Positions 1 through 9,307 of a stretch of DNA of 64,000 nucleotides are shown piece after piece. Positions within the stretch are counted from its first letter, which is position 1, and each line of letters begins with the position of its first letter. A program made the position numbers and the translations under genes. The DNA is from Prolixibacteraceae bacterium (GTDB lineage: Bacteria; Bacteroidota; Bacteroidia; Bacteroidales; Prolixibacteraceae), in the NCBI GenBank assembly GCA_019856515.1, contig CP082230.1:1922001-1986000 (forward strand), written 5' to 3'. A model generated the notes under the pieces. The model was given only the letters and a program-made list of their open reading frames with translations, was not told the origin of the DNA and did not search any database.

Positions 1-1
1 T

Positions 2-925
2 GACGATGAAAAGGTAGCCGAAATTCTTCATAAACTCTCACAAGAAGATCCAACCTGGAAAATGGAGTATGCAAAAGAGCTAAAACAACTTTTAGTTCAT
101 GGACAAGGAGAGTATCATATCAACACCCTTAAATGGTATTTCGATCACATCTACAAAGTAGACATCCAACTTGAAAGACCACGCATCTCATACAGAGAGA
201 CAATTACCAAGCCTGCACTTGCAAACTTTAGACACAAGAAACAATCTGGAGGATCAGGACAATTTGGAGAAGTCCACTTAATGATTGAACCATACATCGA
301 AGGAAAAGAACCAAGGAAGAGCATTAAAATTGGCGATAAAGAGATCAAACTAAGCCTTCGCCACGTCGAGGAACACCCTCTTAAGTGGGGCGGAAAACTA
401 ATCTACTGTAACTGTATCGTAGGAGGAGTAATTGACGCAAGATTCCAACCAGCAATTCTAAAAGGAATAATGGAAAAAATGGAAGAAGGTCCACTAACAG
501 GAAGTTATGCACGCGACATTATCGTATATGTTTACGATGGAAAGATGCACCCTGTTGATTCAAATGAAATATCTTTCAAAATCGCTGGACGAACAGCGTT
601 TAGCCAAGCATTCAAAGAGGCTGATCCAAAGATCCTTGAACCGATCTACAAAATGCAAGTATTTGTTCCTAGTGATAAAATGGGAGATGTAATGAGTGAT
701 CTTCAAGGTAGAAGAGCCATGATTCTAGGAATGGAATCAAGTGGAAACTACGAAGTAATCAATGTGCAAATACCACTAAAAGAGACTTACAAATACTCTA
801 CAGCATTAAGTTCTCTAACCAATGGTAGAGCCATGTTCAAGATGGAGTTTGACAAATACGAAAAGATGCAATCAGAGGTACAGAAAAAAGTTCTTGAAGA
901 ACACGAAGAAGTAGAATTAGTTTAA
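2..925 (+). CDS. Elongation factor G-like protein, probably EF-G2 (5' end outside window)
   Basis: The reading frame is open from base 2, so only about 307 C-terminal residues are seen, covering EF-G domains III-V. Family signatures visible are ISYRETI, SGGSGQFGEV, GPLTGSYARDI, YDGKMHPVDSNEISFKIAGR and the domain V run DKMGDVMSDLQGRRAMILGM. EF-G catalyses translocation of tRNA and mRNA on the ribosome. The domain IV/V wording resembles the second Bacteroidota paralogue (EF-G2) more than canonical EF-G, but the GTPase domain that would settle this lies outside the window. A strong terminator follows. Confidence is high for the family and moderate for the paralogue. Confidence 0.9.
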   Translation, partial: DDEKVAEILHKLSQEDPTWKMEYAKELKQLLVHGQGEYHINTLKWYFDHIYKVDIQLERPRISYRETITKPALANFRHKKQSGGSGQFGEVHLMIEPYIEGKEPRKSIKIGDKEIKLSLRHVEEHPLKWGGKLIYCNCIVGGVIDARFQPAILKGIMEKMEEGPLTGSYARDIIVYVYDGKMHPVDSNEISFKIAGRTAFSQAFKEADPKILEPIYKMQVFVPSDKMGDVMSDLQGRRAMILGMESSGNYEVINVQIPLKETYKYSTALSSLTNGRAMFKMEFDKYEKMQSEVQKKVLEEHEEVELV

Positions 926-945
926 CAATATTAATATTTCTAAGA

Positions 946-979
946 TGAGGGTGTCACTAAAAGACACTCTCTTTTTTAT
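946..979 (+). terminator. Rho-independent terminator after the EF-G-like gene
   Basis: GAGGGTGTC and GACACTCTC pair around a 7-nt loop (one G-U pair), followed by TTTTTTATT. It begins about 20 nt after the stop codon. Confidence 0.85.
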
Positions 980-993
980 TCCCACAAGAATCA

Positions 994-1001
994 AAAAAAA
1001 G
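994..1001. repeat. 8-bp target-site duplication, left copy
   Basis: AAAAAAAG directly abuts the left inverted repeat of the ISL3-type element. The identical octamer is at 2346-2353 beside the right repeat. ISL3 elements are known to make 8-bp duplications. Confidence 0.8.
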
Positions 1002-2345
1002 GGCTCTTTCCGAAACTTAGTGGGTATGCTACATGTTTAATTTCTATATAATAACTTCTAAAATAAGACATCATGTACGATTTATTAGCCTCAGCCTTAC
1101 ATATTGAATCTCCCTATTTTATTGATGGTATTAACTTAGACAAGGAATCCCAACGTTTAGATGTTTATATCGATTTTAAGAGAGGTTCTCGTTTTAGTCA
1201 CAATGGAGAGGATAACCTACAGGTGCATGATACACGAAAGAAAACATGGCAGCATTTAAGCTTCTTTGAGTATAAGTGTTATTTAACTGCACGTGTTCCC
1301 CGTGTTATAAAGGGAGATGGTAATGTTGCTATTCTTGATATGCCTTGGGAAGGTGAACTACCTGGTTTTACACTGTTGTTTGAAGCATTATTAATGTCCT
1401 TAATTTCTTATATGCCAGTTCATCAGGTTGCACAAATGACAGGTGTTTATGATGATAAGCTATGGAAGTTGGCAACTTTGTATGTCGATACAGCAAAGGC
1501 CGAAGAAGACCATTCTGATATTGAGATGATAGGGGTTGATGAGACTTCTTGTAAAAAAGGGCATAATTATGTTACTTTGTTTGTAGACCTAAAAGAACGC
1601 AAGACAGTACATGTTACTGAAGGAAAAGGGGCAGAAACTATTGCTTCTTTTTGTAAGGTTATTCCACATTATCACGACCAAAATAAAGTGATCAAATCAA
1701 GTAAAATAAGTCATGTCAGTTGTGATATGTCTCCTTCATTCATTAGTGGCATAGCAACACACCTTCCAGATGCTTCCATTACATTTGACAAGTTTCATAT
1801 TATGAAGATAATCAATGAAGCAGTAGATAAGGTTAGACGATCTGAAGCAAAAGATGAAGAGTGTCTAAAGGGGAACAGGTATTTATTCTTAAAGAACAAG
1901 ACAAACTTCACCTTAAAGCAACAGCAAGCCTTTAAGGATCTTTCTATATCAAACAGTAAATTAAAGAGTTTCAGAGCACTCCGAATACGTGAAAGCTTTC
2001 AGGATATTTACACATACGCTAACACGGCAGAAGAGTTTGTGTGCTTATTAAAACAATGGTATTATTGGGCAACTCACTCTAGGATGGAGCCTATCATCAA
2101 GGCTGCCAATACAATTAAAAGACATTGGGATGGCGTTGTGCAATGGATGGAAACAAAGATAAATAATGGAATATTAGAAGGTCTTAATTCTGTGGTTCAA
2201 ACAGTAAAAAGAAGAGCTAAAGGATTTAGGGACACTAAAAATTTCATCACAATGATATATCTTGTTACGGGTAAATTAGATTTTAGAAAGGTGAATAAGC
2301 ATTGTTCTTTTTAATATGATTACCCATCAAATCTTGGAAAGAGCC
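1002..2345 (+). mobile_element. Intact ISL3-family insertion sequence (1344 bp)
   Basis: The element is bounded by imperfect terminal inverted repeats of about 25 bp. The left end starts GGCTCTTTCCGAAACTTAGT; the right end, read inward on the other strand, starts GGCTCTTTCCAAGATTTGAT. It carries one full-length transposase and is flanked by the duplication AAAAAAAG. Intact ends, an exact duplication and an uninterrupted transposase suggest a fairly recent insertion into an A-tract downstream of the EF-G-like gene. Confidence 0.9.
1073..2314 (+). CDS. ISL3 family transposase
   Basis: 413 residues, full length for ISL3 transposases, a DDE-type family. Recognisable segments are IGVDETSCKKGHNYVTLFVDL, which carries the first catalytic Asp, then HVSCDMSPSFISGI, FDKFHIMKIIN, YYWATHSRMEPI and the C-terminal NNGILEGLNSVVQTVKRRAKGF with the catalytic Glu. 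The stop codon is 6 nt before the right inverted repeat. The frame has no disruption, so the gene is potentially active. A decayed relative lies on the minus strand inside 53305-54234. Confidence 0.92.
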   Translation: MYDLLASALHIESPYFIDGINLDKESQRLDVYIDFKRGSRFSHNGEDNLQVHDTRKKTWQHLSFFEYKCYLTARVPRVIKGDGNVAILDMPWEGELPGFTLLFEALLMSLISYMPVHQVAQMTGVYDDKLWKLATLYVDTAKAEEDHSDIEMIGVDETSCKKGHNYVTLFVDLKERKTVHVTEGKGAETIASFCKVIPHYHDQNKVIKSSKISHVSCDMSPSFISGIATHLPDASITFDKFHIMKIINEAVDKVRRSEAKDEECLKGNRYLFLKNKTNFTLKQQQAFKDLSISNSKLKSFRALRIRESFQDIYTYANTAEEFVCLLKQWYYWATHSRMEPIIKAANTIKRHWDGVVQWMETKINNGILEGLNSVVQTVKRRAKGFRDTKNFITMIYLVTGKLDFRKVNKHCSF

Positions 2346-2353
2346 AAAAAAAG
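2346..2353. repeat. 8-bp target-site duplication, right copy
   Basis: AAAAAAAG follows the right inverted repeat of the IS and matches 994-1001 exactly. The rest, 2354-2529, holds no gene; only a short 7-bp inverted repeat (ATCATGA-CA-TCATGAT, 2450-2465) was seen. Confidence 0.8.
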
Positions 2354-2529
2354 TAACATACAACCAGTTACAACACCATCTAAAACTTTGAACAATCACA
2401 CTTCTGAAAGAGATAATTTTCTAACCTCCAAAACAGAAACACCAACCTAATCATGACATCATGATAAACATGTAGGACTTGACAATAAACATTTAGCTTA
2501 GATTCCACCATCTAACACTGATATATATT

Positions 2530-3897
2530 TTAATGTAAGTTCTTAATATCTGTTTTTCCATTATTCACAACACTAATTCTTTGGGAGCCATCCCCTTCTG
2601 CGATTACTTTACCATTCACAATGATATTCTTCACTTCACCACCGTTTACAGAGTATGACACCACATTATCTCCATGCGTAATAATATCTCCTTTCACGGT
2701 AATTTCATCCACTAATCCGCCCTCTTTAATACTAAGCCCATCAGCAGACAAGGTAAGAATCACCCCTTTAACAAGCGTTTTTCCTACGGAACCAAAAGTC
2801 TCAATATTCTCATTAACCACAATCTCACCAATTGGCTTGCTTACTTGAACTGCAATAGAACCATCTCCATGAGTAATAATAGATTTAAATTCAATTCGAC
2901 CAACAGTACCATCATATTGGTTAAATCCACGAGCCCCTTGACCAAACGTTTCTATTGTATCATGCGCCACAAAACTCTTGACTATTCCAAAATTCACAAA
3001 GCCGATTCCACTCGGTCCATAAGATGTTATCTTCTTATCACAAATCCAATTATCTACTTCCCCCCAAGTATCTAGCACCATATCATTCACACCATAAGTT
3101 GTTACAGTACCTTTATTATGGATGGTTGTGATGTGTGTTCCATAAACAGCAAATACACCTCCTGTAATCATATTGGGTTGACCAAAAGGAATCATTCCGA
3201 TAGAATAGATATCAAACGTTTCAATGATATTTCCCTTTACCCATCCACCATTATCAGAGAAGCCACTAACAAAAAGACCACTACCAAATACGGGCGCACC
3301 TTCACGTCCGACAGATATACCTTTAAGATTAATATCTATCAGACTATTAGGATCACTATTGTAATTGTAAACCGTAAATGCACCTTGGTAAACATTCACT
3401 CCATATTTCTGAGGTTGTTCCGAATAGTGACGAGCATCACAAGATACGATGTCGATATTTTCAGCAACTAACTTTGTCTTCTGAACAGGTTCTCTCGTTA
3501 AAATTTGAACCTGCCCAATTACACGCAGATCACGCAGTTCAATTAGTCCAAGATCACTATCATTCCCAACAATAAATATAGCACGCGAATTTGGATTACA
3601 CAGGACTGAGACTCCCTCAATAGAGTTGTCTTTTGTTAAACCAACACCTTCAGAGCTATTAAAACTCATTATCGATCTTTCCTTAGAAACACCAGTAATC
3701 GTAAAACCTTCAGGAAGATGTAAGGAACACGGAAAAAGAATTGAAGATTGTAGTTCAATATTAACAGGCTCTTGACTCTTTAATGCATTTAAAAAGTCAT
3801 TTAGAGAATTCACTTTAATTGTATTCATACTCGATGAAGTTAAATGCAGCATTATAACTGCGACAATTATTAAAAGAAGTTTTTTTATGCAAATCAC
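2530..3897 (-). CDS. Exported beta-helix-like protein of unknown function
   Basis: 455 residues. A GTG start two bases after the upstream stop gives an N-terminal signal peptide (MICIKKLLLIIVAVIMLHLT). The mature part is built of irregular repeats of roughly 20-25 residues rich in Gly, Asn, Val and Ile, such as IKGDIITHGDN-like, VNENIETFGS and VNGKVIAEGD. This pattern is typical of right-handed parallel beta-helices. No catalytic motif was recognised. The gene sits 2 nt downstream of the CDGSH protein, so the two are probably co-transcribed. Function is unknown; a polysaccharide-binding or surface-exposed role would be a guess. Confidence 0.75.
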   Translation of the reverse strand: MICIKKLLLIIVAVIMLHLTSSSMNTIKVNSLNDFLNALKSQEPVNIELQSSILFPCSLHLPEGFTITGVSKERSIMSFNSSEGVGLTKDNSIEGVSVLCNPNSRAIFIVGNDSDLGLIELRDLRVIGQVQILTREPVQKTKLVAENIDIVSCDARHYSEQPQKYGVNVYQGAFTVYNYNSDPNSLIDINLKGISVGREGAPVFGSGLFVSGFSDNGGWVKGNIIETFDIYSIGMIPFGQPNMITGGVFAVYGTHITTIHNKGTVTTYGVNDMVLDTWGEVDNWICDKKITSYGPSGIGFVNFGIVKSFVAHDTIETFGQGARGFNQYDGTVGRIEFKSIITHGDGSIAVQVSKPIGEIVVNENIETFGSVGKTLVKGVILTLSADGLSIKEGGLVDEITVKGDIITHGDNVVSYSVNGGEVKNIIVNGKVIAEGDGSQRISVVNNGKTDIKNLH

Positions 3898-3899
3898 AA

Positions 3900-4589
3900 C
3901 TACTTATTTTTATACACAGCTTGAAATTTCATAGATGCATGAGTTCCATCACAGAAAGGCTTATTAGAAGATTCACCACAACGACACAGTGTAAATTTAG
4001 GGCGCTTTTCATACTCCATATCCTTATCTAATGATCTTATTGATTCCGCATTGGTCACTCTCAGAGGACCACTACATTGATATTTCTGATCTTCGATATA
4101 GGCAATTTCGAAATCGAAATCTTCAGACACCCTCTCTTTAGATTCACTATCCCATAACACAAGTCTGCCAGAAGGACAATTCTTCACTTGATCAATAGGT
4201 ATTTTAAGTCCTTCAGGGTCATCTAACTCCTCTACGAGCTTCCACACACTACCATAAGTATCACAAAAACGAGCAAATGAACAGAATTTAGATACATCTG
4301 TCAAAATAAACTTAGGACCATCAATTTCATCATAACGACTTAGATAAGATGAAAATGAAGCAGTCTCATGTCCATTAAATTCAGATTGAATATGAGAACC
4401 ATCACAATAAGGAGCATTCTTTGATCTACCACAACGACACAAAGCAGGATCATCAACAATTTTTGACTCTCCTTCATTCCAACCTATCGAATTACCCTCC
4501 TCGTCACATCTTATTTCAATTGGCGTAAGTTTCACCTTCCCTTTAACTAAGTATGGGCCATTCTTAGCTACTTCTACTGAAAATTTCAT
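3900..4589 (-). CDS. Iron-sulfur protein with two CDGSH domains
   Basis: 229 residues from the ATG at 4589. A start at 4616 is possible but adds only a poorly conserved extension. Two CDGSH iron-sulfur motifs are visible, CRCGRSKNAPYCDGSH at about residues 51-66 and CRCGESSNKPFCDGTH at about 202-217. Each would bind a 2Fe-2S cluster through three Cys and one His. Between them is a region with several further Cys (FCSFARFC, NCPSGRL). Bacterial CDGSH proteins are thought to act in electron transfer or redox sensing. There is no signal peptide, so it is cytoplasmic, which contrasts with its exported downstream partner. Confidence 0.88.
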   Translation of the reverse strand: MKFSVEVAKNGPYLVKGKVKLTPIEIRCDEEGNSIGWNEGESKIVDDPALCRCGRSKNAPYCDGSHIQSEFNGHETASFSSYLSRYDEIDGPKFILTDVSKFCSFARFCDTYGSVWKLVEELDDPEGLKIPIDQVKNCPSGRLVLWDSESKERVSEDFDFEIAYIEDQKYQCSGPLRVTNAESIRSLDKDMEYEKRPKFTLCRCGESSNKPFCDGTHASMKFQAVYKNK

Positions 4590-5263
4590 CGCAAATACAT
4601 TTAACAAGTTACACAAATCATCTACCCTCGATTAGATGAACAAGCTAAATAAACAATCCAACGATGGTTAAGCTTACTCACTCGAAGATCTAGGATAACT
4701 ATCAAACATACAATGGATAACGATTGTTTGTATTATTTACACTATTAACATTTACATAGTATAAATTCACAGTAATGATATGCCAATGGAGTCAATTAGA
4801 TCGAAATTAATGATTACATTCTACTCCTATATAGTTACAAGCAAACTCAACACAGTACAGTACACTCCATACATATAGACATTATATCTTTGTATCACCC
4901 CCATATTTTTATAGATTTTAAAAACATCTATGTCCCTATTTCATTATAAATTACACCCACAAATAGAGAAGATATATTCACCATCATAATGGAACAAAAT
5001 ATACACAGACCACACTTCACAAAATCACCCAGACAGAGTTTAATTTACACTACCGTAATATACCTCAGACAGAATTTCAACAGTAGATCGACAAATGAGG
5101 ATCAGGGAAACTATTTGCTGTAATAGTGATAATTTACTTTTACACCACCGAGGACTATTAATTTGCTATTTACAACCGATGAGGTCCTTGTCATATACAA
5201 TGGGGTTTAATCGACAAATTGCCAGCACGGACAAAGACCAATTAGAAGATTTCGTGCATAATG
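4590..5263. other. Gene-poor AT-rich intergenic stretch
   Basis: Upstream region of the CDGSH operon. No conserved gene, RNA or repeat was recognised. A short open frame at 5095-5307 has no family features and overlaps the terminator hairpin, so it is not called. Confidence 0.5.
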
Positions 5264-5303
5264 TAAAAAAATGTGGCCCCTTGAATATATCAAGAGGCCA
5301 TAT
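5264..5303 (-). terminator. Terminator of the T9SS cargo gene
   Basis: Read on the minus strand, ATATGGCCTCTTGA pairs with TCAAGGGGCCACAT around a 5-nt loop and is followed by TTTTTTT. It lies about 75 nt after the stop at 5378. Confidence 0.65.
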
Positions 5304-5377
5304 TTAGGCTTGCATTAATTAATTGGTAATATTTCCCGACTACATGTTGTAAGGATTGACGAGTTGATAGGATTGCA

Positions 5378-6649
5378 TCAATTATTGAACAGGTGAATCG
5401 TTCCTTGTTGAACACGAGGTTCATCATCACGACCTACAGCCTCTAAGGTGTAGAAATAGACTCCTGAATTTAATGTTTTTCCATTATAAGTACCATCCCA
5501 CTCTAGTACATGATAGTCCTCAAATGCCATATTAGATAGAGAAGCGCTATAGATCTTCCTTCCCCAACGATTGTATATAAAGAACTTTAGTGTTTTCAAT
5601 GATTTTGCTTCAATTTTCAACACATCATTAAGTCCATCACCATTTGGTGAAAATGCTTCTGGGACTTTAAGGGTCGAGGCAACAATCTTAAGATGGGGAT
5701 CTAATCTAAAAACCGCTTTACACAGATGACCATTCCTCGTTCTTTGGGCTTCGAGTTGAATCATATAGGAACCCGGAGTTTCATAAGTATATTTCGGTGC
5801 TATAGACTCTGTACGATACATGGATGAATCATATTCCGCAATAAGATTATTTGCCGTTTCATTCTTCAATACTTCATCCGACTTGTAGAGTGTCCAAGCA
5901 TATATCTCATCATCATTTTTCGACTCATTTACGAATGCTACAACAAGAGGAGCCATAAACTCAGCTTCACCATCTTGGTTTGTAGTATAACTAAATTTGA
6001 CGTCAGGTAATAATGCCTCATATTTTACACTGTTGTTTATATCACGACCAAACTCATCGGTGTAGAGTAAATTATAATCGGAATCGACTCTAGGTAGGTC
6101 ATAAATGGTTGCATATGGTTGTGTTGAGATCCCTTTAGAGGCCAATGTCCACGCATATTTAGGGTTAGAGTTCTTTCGAACTGGCACAGAAGTCGTAGGA
6201 TCAAAATATTCCACATGAGAAGCACCATTCAAAGTAGAGACGAGACGAAATGAACTACAGTCACTATCTAATATTTCCGTTTTAACCGTAGCATCCACAC
6301 GAAACACCCAGAAATAGGTTTCTTGCAGCATACCTGTAGCATTAGAAGCGACGACACGATAGTATCCATCCGTAGTATTTAACAATTGACTCACTCCCGC
6401 TCCTGATAATAGAATCGATTCAAAATTATTTGTTGTACCATTCCATTTAAACCATTCATAAGAGATCGCACCTGAATAGGTATAGTTAAAATTCCCATCT
6501 ACCTCATTAAAGAAATAGATATTATCAACACGTGTTGTAGTTGGATATGTTGTTTCGACAAGAGCACTACTGTTATTCGAAGACAATTGTGCAAAACAGA
6601 ATGTCTTTACACAAAGAGTTAAGAAGAGTAGAAGCGATAATTTCCTCAT
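5378..6649 (-). CDS. T9SS type B sorting-domain (gliding motility-associated C-terminal) protein
   Basis: 423 residues from the ATG at 6649, which directly precedes a signal peptide (MRKLSLLLFLTLCVKTFCFAQ); in-frame codons further upstream would bury it. The last ~90 residues form a type B C-terminal domain: PEAFSPNGDGLNDVLKIE, FFIYNRWGRKIY, EWDGTYNGKTLNSGVYFYTLEA. This domain directs export across the outer membrane by the type IX system. The middle resembles immunoglobulin-like/PKD modules (YAWTLYKSDE, YTYETPGSYMIQLEAQRTRNG). No enzymatic domain is seen. Its likely fate is release or surface attachment, with unknown role. A possible -7 element (TACTTTTG) lies at 6678-6685. Confidence 0.85.
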   Translation of the reverse strand: MRKLSLLLFLTLCVKTFCFAQLSSNNSSALVETTYPTTTRVDNIYFFNEVDGNFNYTYSGAISYEWFKWNGTTNNFESILLSGAGVSQLLNTTDGYYRVVASNATGMLQETYFWVFRVDATVKTEILDSDCSSFRLVSTLNGASHVEYFDPTTSVPVRKNSNPKYAWTLASKGISTQPYATIYDLPRVDSDYNLLYTDEFGRDINNSVKYEALLPDVKFSYTTNQDGEAEFMAPLVVAFVNESKNDDEIYAWTLYKSDEVLKNETANNLIAEYDSSMYRTESIAPKYTYETPGSYMIQLEAQRTRNGHLCKAVFRLDPHLKIVASTLKVPEAFSPNGDGLNDVLKIEAKSLKTLKFFIYNRWGRKIYSASLSNMAFEDYHVLEWDGTYNGKTLNSGVYFYTLEAVGRDDEPRVQQGTIHLFNN

Positions 6650-6739
6650 AAAAAAGCTTATTTTAATATCTATATACCAAAAGTATAACGAAAAAAAAGA
6701 ACAATTCGTGTAATTCAAGGTTCGTTTTAAAGAAATAAT

Positions 6740-6747
6740 TATATTTG
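6740..6747 (+). promoter_or_regulatory. Candidate -7 promoter element upstream of uvrD/pcrA
   Basis: TATATTTG matches the Bacteroidota -7 consensus TAnnTTTG. No well-spaced -33 TTTG was found. It would give a leader of about 150 nt that contains the inverted repeat at 6767-6828. Confidence 0.4.
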
Positions 6748-6903
6748 TAGCTCAGACTTCATGATTGACACCACGATATTGAAAAAATTGGCTCTTAATA
6801 TTTAATTATTCACAAGCCATATGGTGTCGTCATTTTAACACAAGCTACTTCTGATTATTGGAACCTACGGATGTTGGATTTTGAATTTTTTAAAATAAAC
6901 TAA

Positions 6904-9228
6904 GTGTACGATTATCTTGAAACCTTGAATACTCCGCAGAGAAATGCGGTTGAAAATATTGATGGACCAACTTTGGTTATTGCTGGTGCTGGATCAGGAA
7001 AAACAAGGGTATTGACCTATCGAATAGCACACCTTGTCAATAAAGATATTAGTGAAAAAAACATTTTGGCGTTGACTTTTACCAATAAGGCAGCAAGAGA
7101 GATGAAAGAGCGGATATCAGATGCGGTTGGGGAAGAGAGGGCAAAGAACTTGTGGATGGGAACTTTTCATTCAATTTTCTCCAAGATACTCCGAATAGAA
7201 GCGGAAGCCATAGGATATCCATCAACCTTCACTATTTATGATACACAAGATGCGAAGAGTGTTATTAAAAGCATCATCAAGAACAAGAAATTAGACGATA
7301 AAATTTATCGACCTTCGGTGGTTCAAAGTAGAATTAGTACTGCAAAAAACAACTTAGTTACTCCCAAGAATTACATCAATAATAAAGATATAAAAGAGGC
7401 GGATAAGATTAAACAAATGCCACAGCTTGGAGCCATATACTTGGAGTATACAAGACGCTGCAAGAAGGCTGGAGCAATGGACTTTGATGATCTTCTTTTG
7501 GAAACAAATATACTGTTTAGAGACCATCCTGATATTTTAGAAAAATACCAAAAAAGATTCAAATACATTCTTGTAGACGAGTATCAAGATACCAACTTCT
7601 CACAATACCTTATCATTAAAAAACTTGCGGCATTAAACAAGAATCTATGTGTGGTAGGTGATGATGCACAGTCGATCTATTCCTTCCGAGGAGCAAAGAT
7701 TGAGAACATATTGAACTTCAGAAATGATTACCCTGAGTATAAAACATTTAAACTAGAGCAGAACTACAGGTCGACACAGACCATCGTTGAAGCTGCAAAT
7801 AGTGTTATTAAGAAGAATTCAAATCAGATTCCAAAGAAGACCTACTCTGAGAATGAGATTGGTGAGCGTATTCAACTCTTTTATACACTAACGGATAATG
7901 AAGAAGGTATAGAAGTTGCAAGGAAAATTACTCAGGTTAAAAGAGATAAAGGTTATAATTATGAAGATTTCTCTATCTTATATCGAACCAATGCTCAGTC
8001 GCGAATCTTTGAAGAGTGTCTAAGAAAGAGAAATATTCCATATAAAATCTATGGTGGTTTGTCTTTCTATCAACGAAAAGAGATCAAAGATGTATTAGCC
8101 TATTTTAAACTGATCATCAACACACAAGACGATGAATCGTTAAAGCGAATCATCAACTTTCCCACAAGGGGTATCGGTGCAACCACCATGAGTAAGTTAG
8201 AGAATGCAGCAGCATTCCATGACTTAAGTATCTTTGAAGTAGCGTCCGATGCACATCACTGCCAGCTTGCAGGACTTAACGCAGGGGCGTTTAAGAAAGT
8301 CCAAGCTTTTATTGAGATGATCAATGAGATGTCATCGAAATCTAATATGATGAATGCTTTCGAGATGGCAGAAATGGTTTGTGAGAAGACCAAAATTCTT
8401 GAAGAGTACGATTTTAATCACAACCCTGAAAACAAAGGAAAGACTGAAAATATTCAAGAACTGATTAATGGAATTAAAGATTTTACCGATAATTCGATGG
8501 AAGAAGGAAAATCTTTCTTAATTTTAGACTATATATCGGAAGTTGCACTGTTAACAGATCAAGACACACAAAATGGTGAAGATACTGATCGTGTGACATT
8601 AATGACGGTACACTCATCTAAAGGACTCGAGTTTAAGAATGTTTTTATAGTTGGGATGGAAGAGAAACTATTCCCATCGATTAAGGAAACATCATTAAAC
8701 GTTCAAGAATTAGAGGAAGAGAGAAGACTCTTCTATGTTGCAATAACAAGGGCAGAAACGAACTTGTGGCTCTCTTTTGTAAAACAAAGATCTAAATGGG
8801 GCAAAATTGAGTTTTGTACTCCAAGTCGTTTTCTATCGGAGATTGACACTCAATATGTAAAGATGCCACTAGAGTCAGAGAGTGAGATCTTTATTAAGAG
8901 AAAAGAGACACAACGAAAACGTCTAGAAAAACACCAATACGGACACCTAGAAACGATAGAGTCAACCGTAGACAATATAAAAGGGGTTCGATTATCAGGG
9001 AAGATCAAACGCATGGAAGATCTTGCTAAAATGAATGATAAAGTAGTAATTGGAGCAGATCCGAACAGTTTAACCCCCGATACTAGAGTAAAACATCAAC
9101 GATTTGGTATTGGAATTATACAAGCAATAGAAGGCGAACAAGCAAACAAAAAAGCGGTAATTTTGTTTGAAGAACATGGAGCGAAGACGCTGCTACTACG
9201 TTTTGCCAAACTACAAGTTCTAGATTAA
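6904..9228 (+). CDS. pcrA: ATP-dependent DNA helicase, UvrD/PcrA type
   Basis: 774 residues, the usual length for superfamily 1A UvrD/PcrA helicases, which unwind DNA 3' to 5' in repair and replication restart. Visible motifs are the Q motif (LNTPQRNAV), Walker A GAGSGKT at residues 28-34, TFTNKAAREM, motif II VDEYQD near 224-229, GDDAQSIYSFRGA, LEQNYRST, and the late motifs VTLMTVHSSKGLEF and RRLFYVAITRA. The C-terminal end (VKHQRFGIGIIQAI) matches the PcrA-type tail. The start is GTG, fixed by the conserved N-terminus YLETLNTPQ. DUF4290 and murA follow in the same direction. Confidence 0.93.
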   Translation: MYDYLETLNTPQRNAVENIDGPTLVIAGAGSGKTRVLTYRIAHLVNKDISEKNILALTFTNKAAREMKERISDAVGEERAKNLWMGTFHSIFSKILRIEAEAIGYPSTFTIYDTQDAKSVIKSIIKNKKLDDKIYRPSVVQSRISTAKNNLVTPKNYINNKDIKEADKIKQMPQLGAIYLEYTRRCKKAGAMDFDDLLLETNILFRDHPDILEKYQKRFKYILVDEYQDTNFSQYLIIKKLAALNKNLCVVGDDAQSIYSFRGAKIENILNFRNDYPEYKTFKLEQNYRSTQTIVEAANSVIKKNSNQIPKKTYSENEIGERIQLFYTLTDNEEGIEVARKITQVKRDKGYNYEDFSILYRTNAQSRIFEECLRKRNIPYKIYGGLSFYQRKEIKDVLAYFKLIINTQDDESLKRIINFPTRGIGATTMSKLENAAAFHDLSIFEVASDAHHCQLAGLNAGAFKKVQAFIEMINEMSSKSNMMNAFEMAEMVCEKTKILEEYDFNHNPENKGKTENIQELINGIKDFTDNSMEEGKSFLILDYISEVALLTDQDTQNGEDTDRVTLMTVHSSKGLEFKNVFIVGMEEKLFPSIKETSLNVQELEEERRLFYVAITRAETNLWLSFVKQRSKWGKIEFCTPSRFLSEIDTQYVKMPLESESEIFIKRKETQRKRLEKHQYGHLETIESTVDNIKGVRLSGKIKRMEDLAKMNDKVVIGADPNSLTPDTRVKHQRFGIGIIQAIEGEQANKKAVILFEEHGAKTLLLRFAKLQVLD

Positions 9229-9307
9229 AGGAAAATACATAAAGACTTATATACAATAGTTGGTTGTTTCCCCCAGAAACAGACCATACAACTACATTAC
9301 TTTTTAA

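Noticed and set aside
5095..5307. Short open frame on the plus strand
   Set aside because: No family feature, no promoter or neighbour logic, and its end overlaps the terminator hairpin of the T9SS gene.
9262..9295. Hairpin TGTTTC-CCCCA-GAAACA upstream of the DUF4290 gene
   Set aside because: Stem of only 6 bp and no T-run; not enough to call a terminator or regulator.
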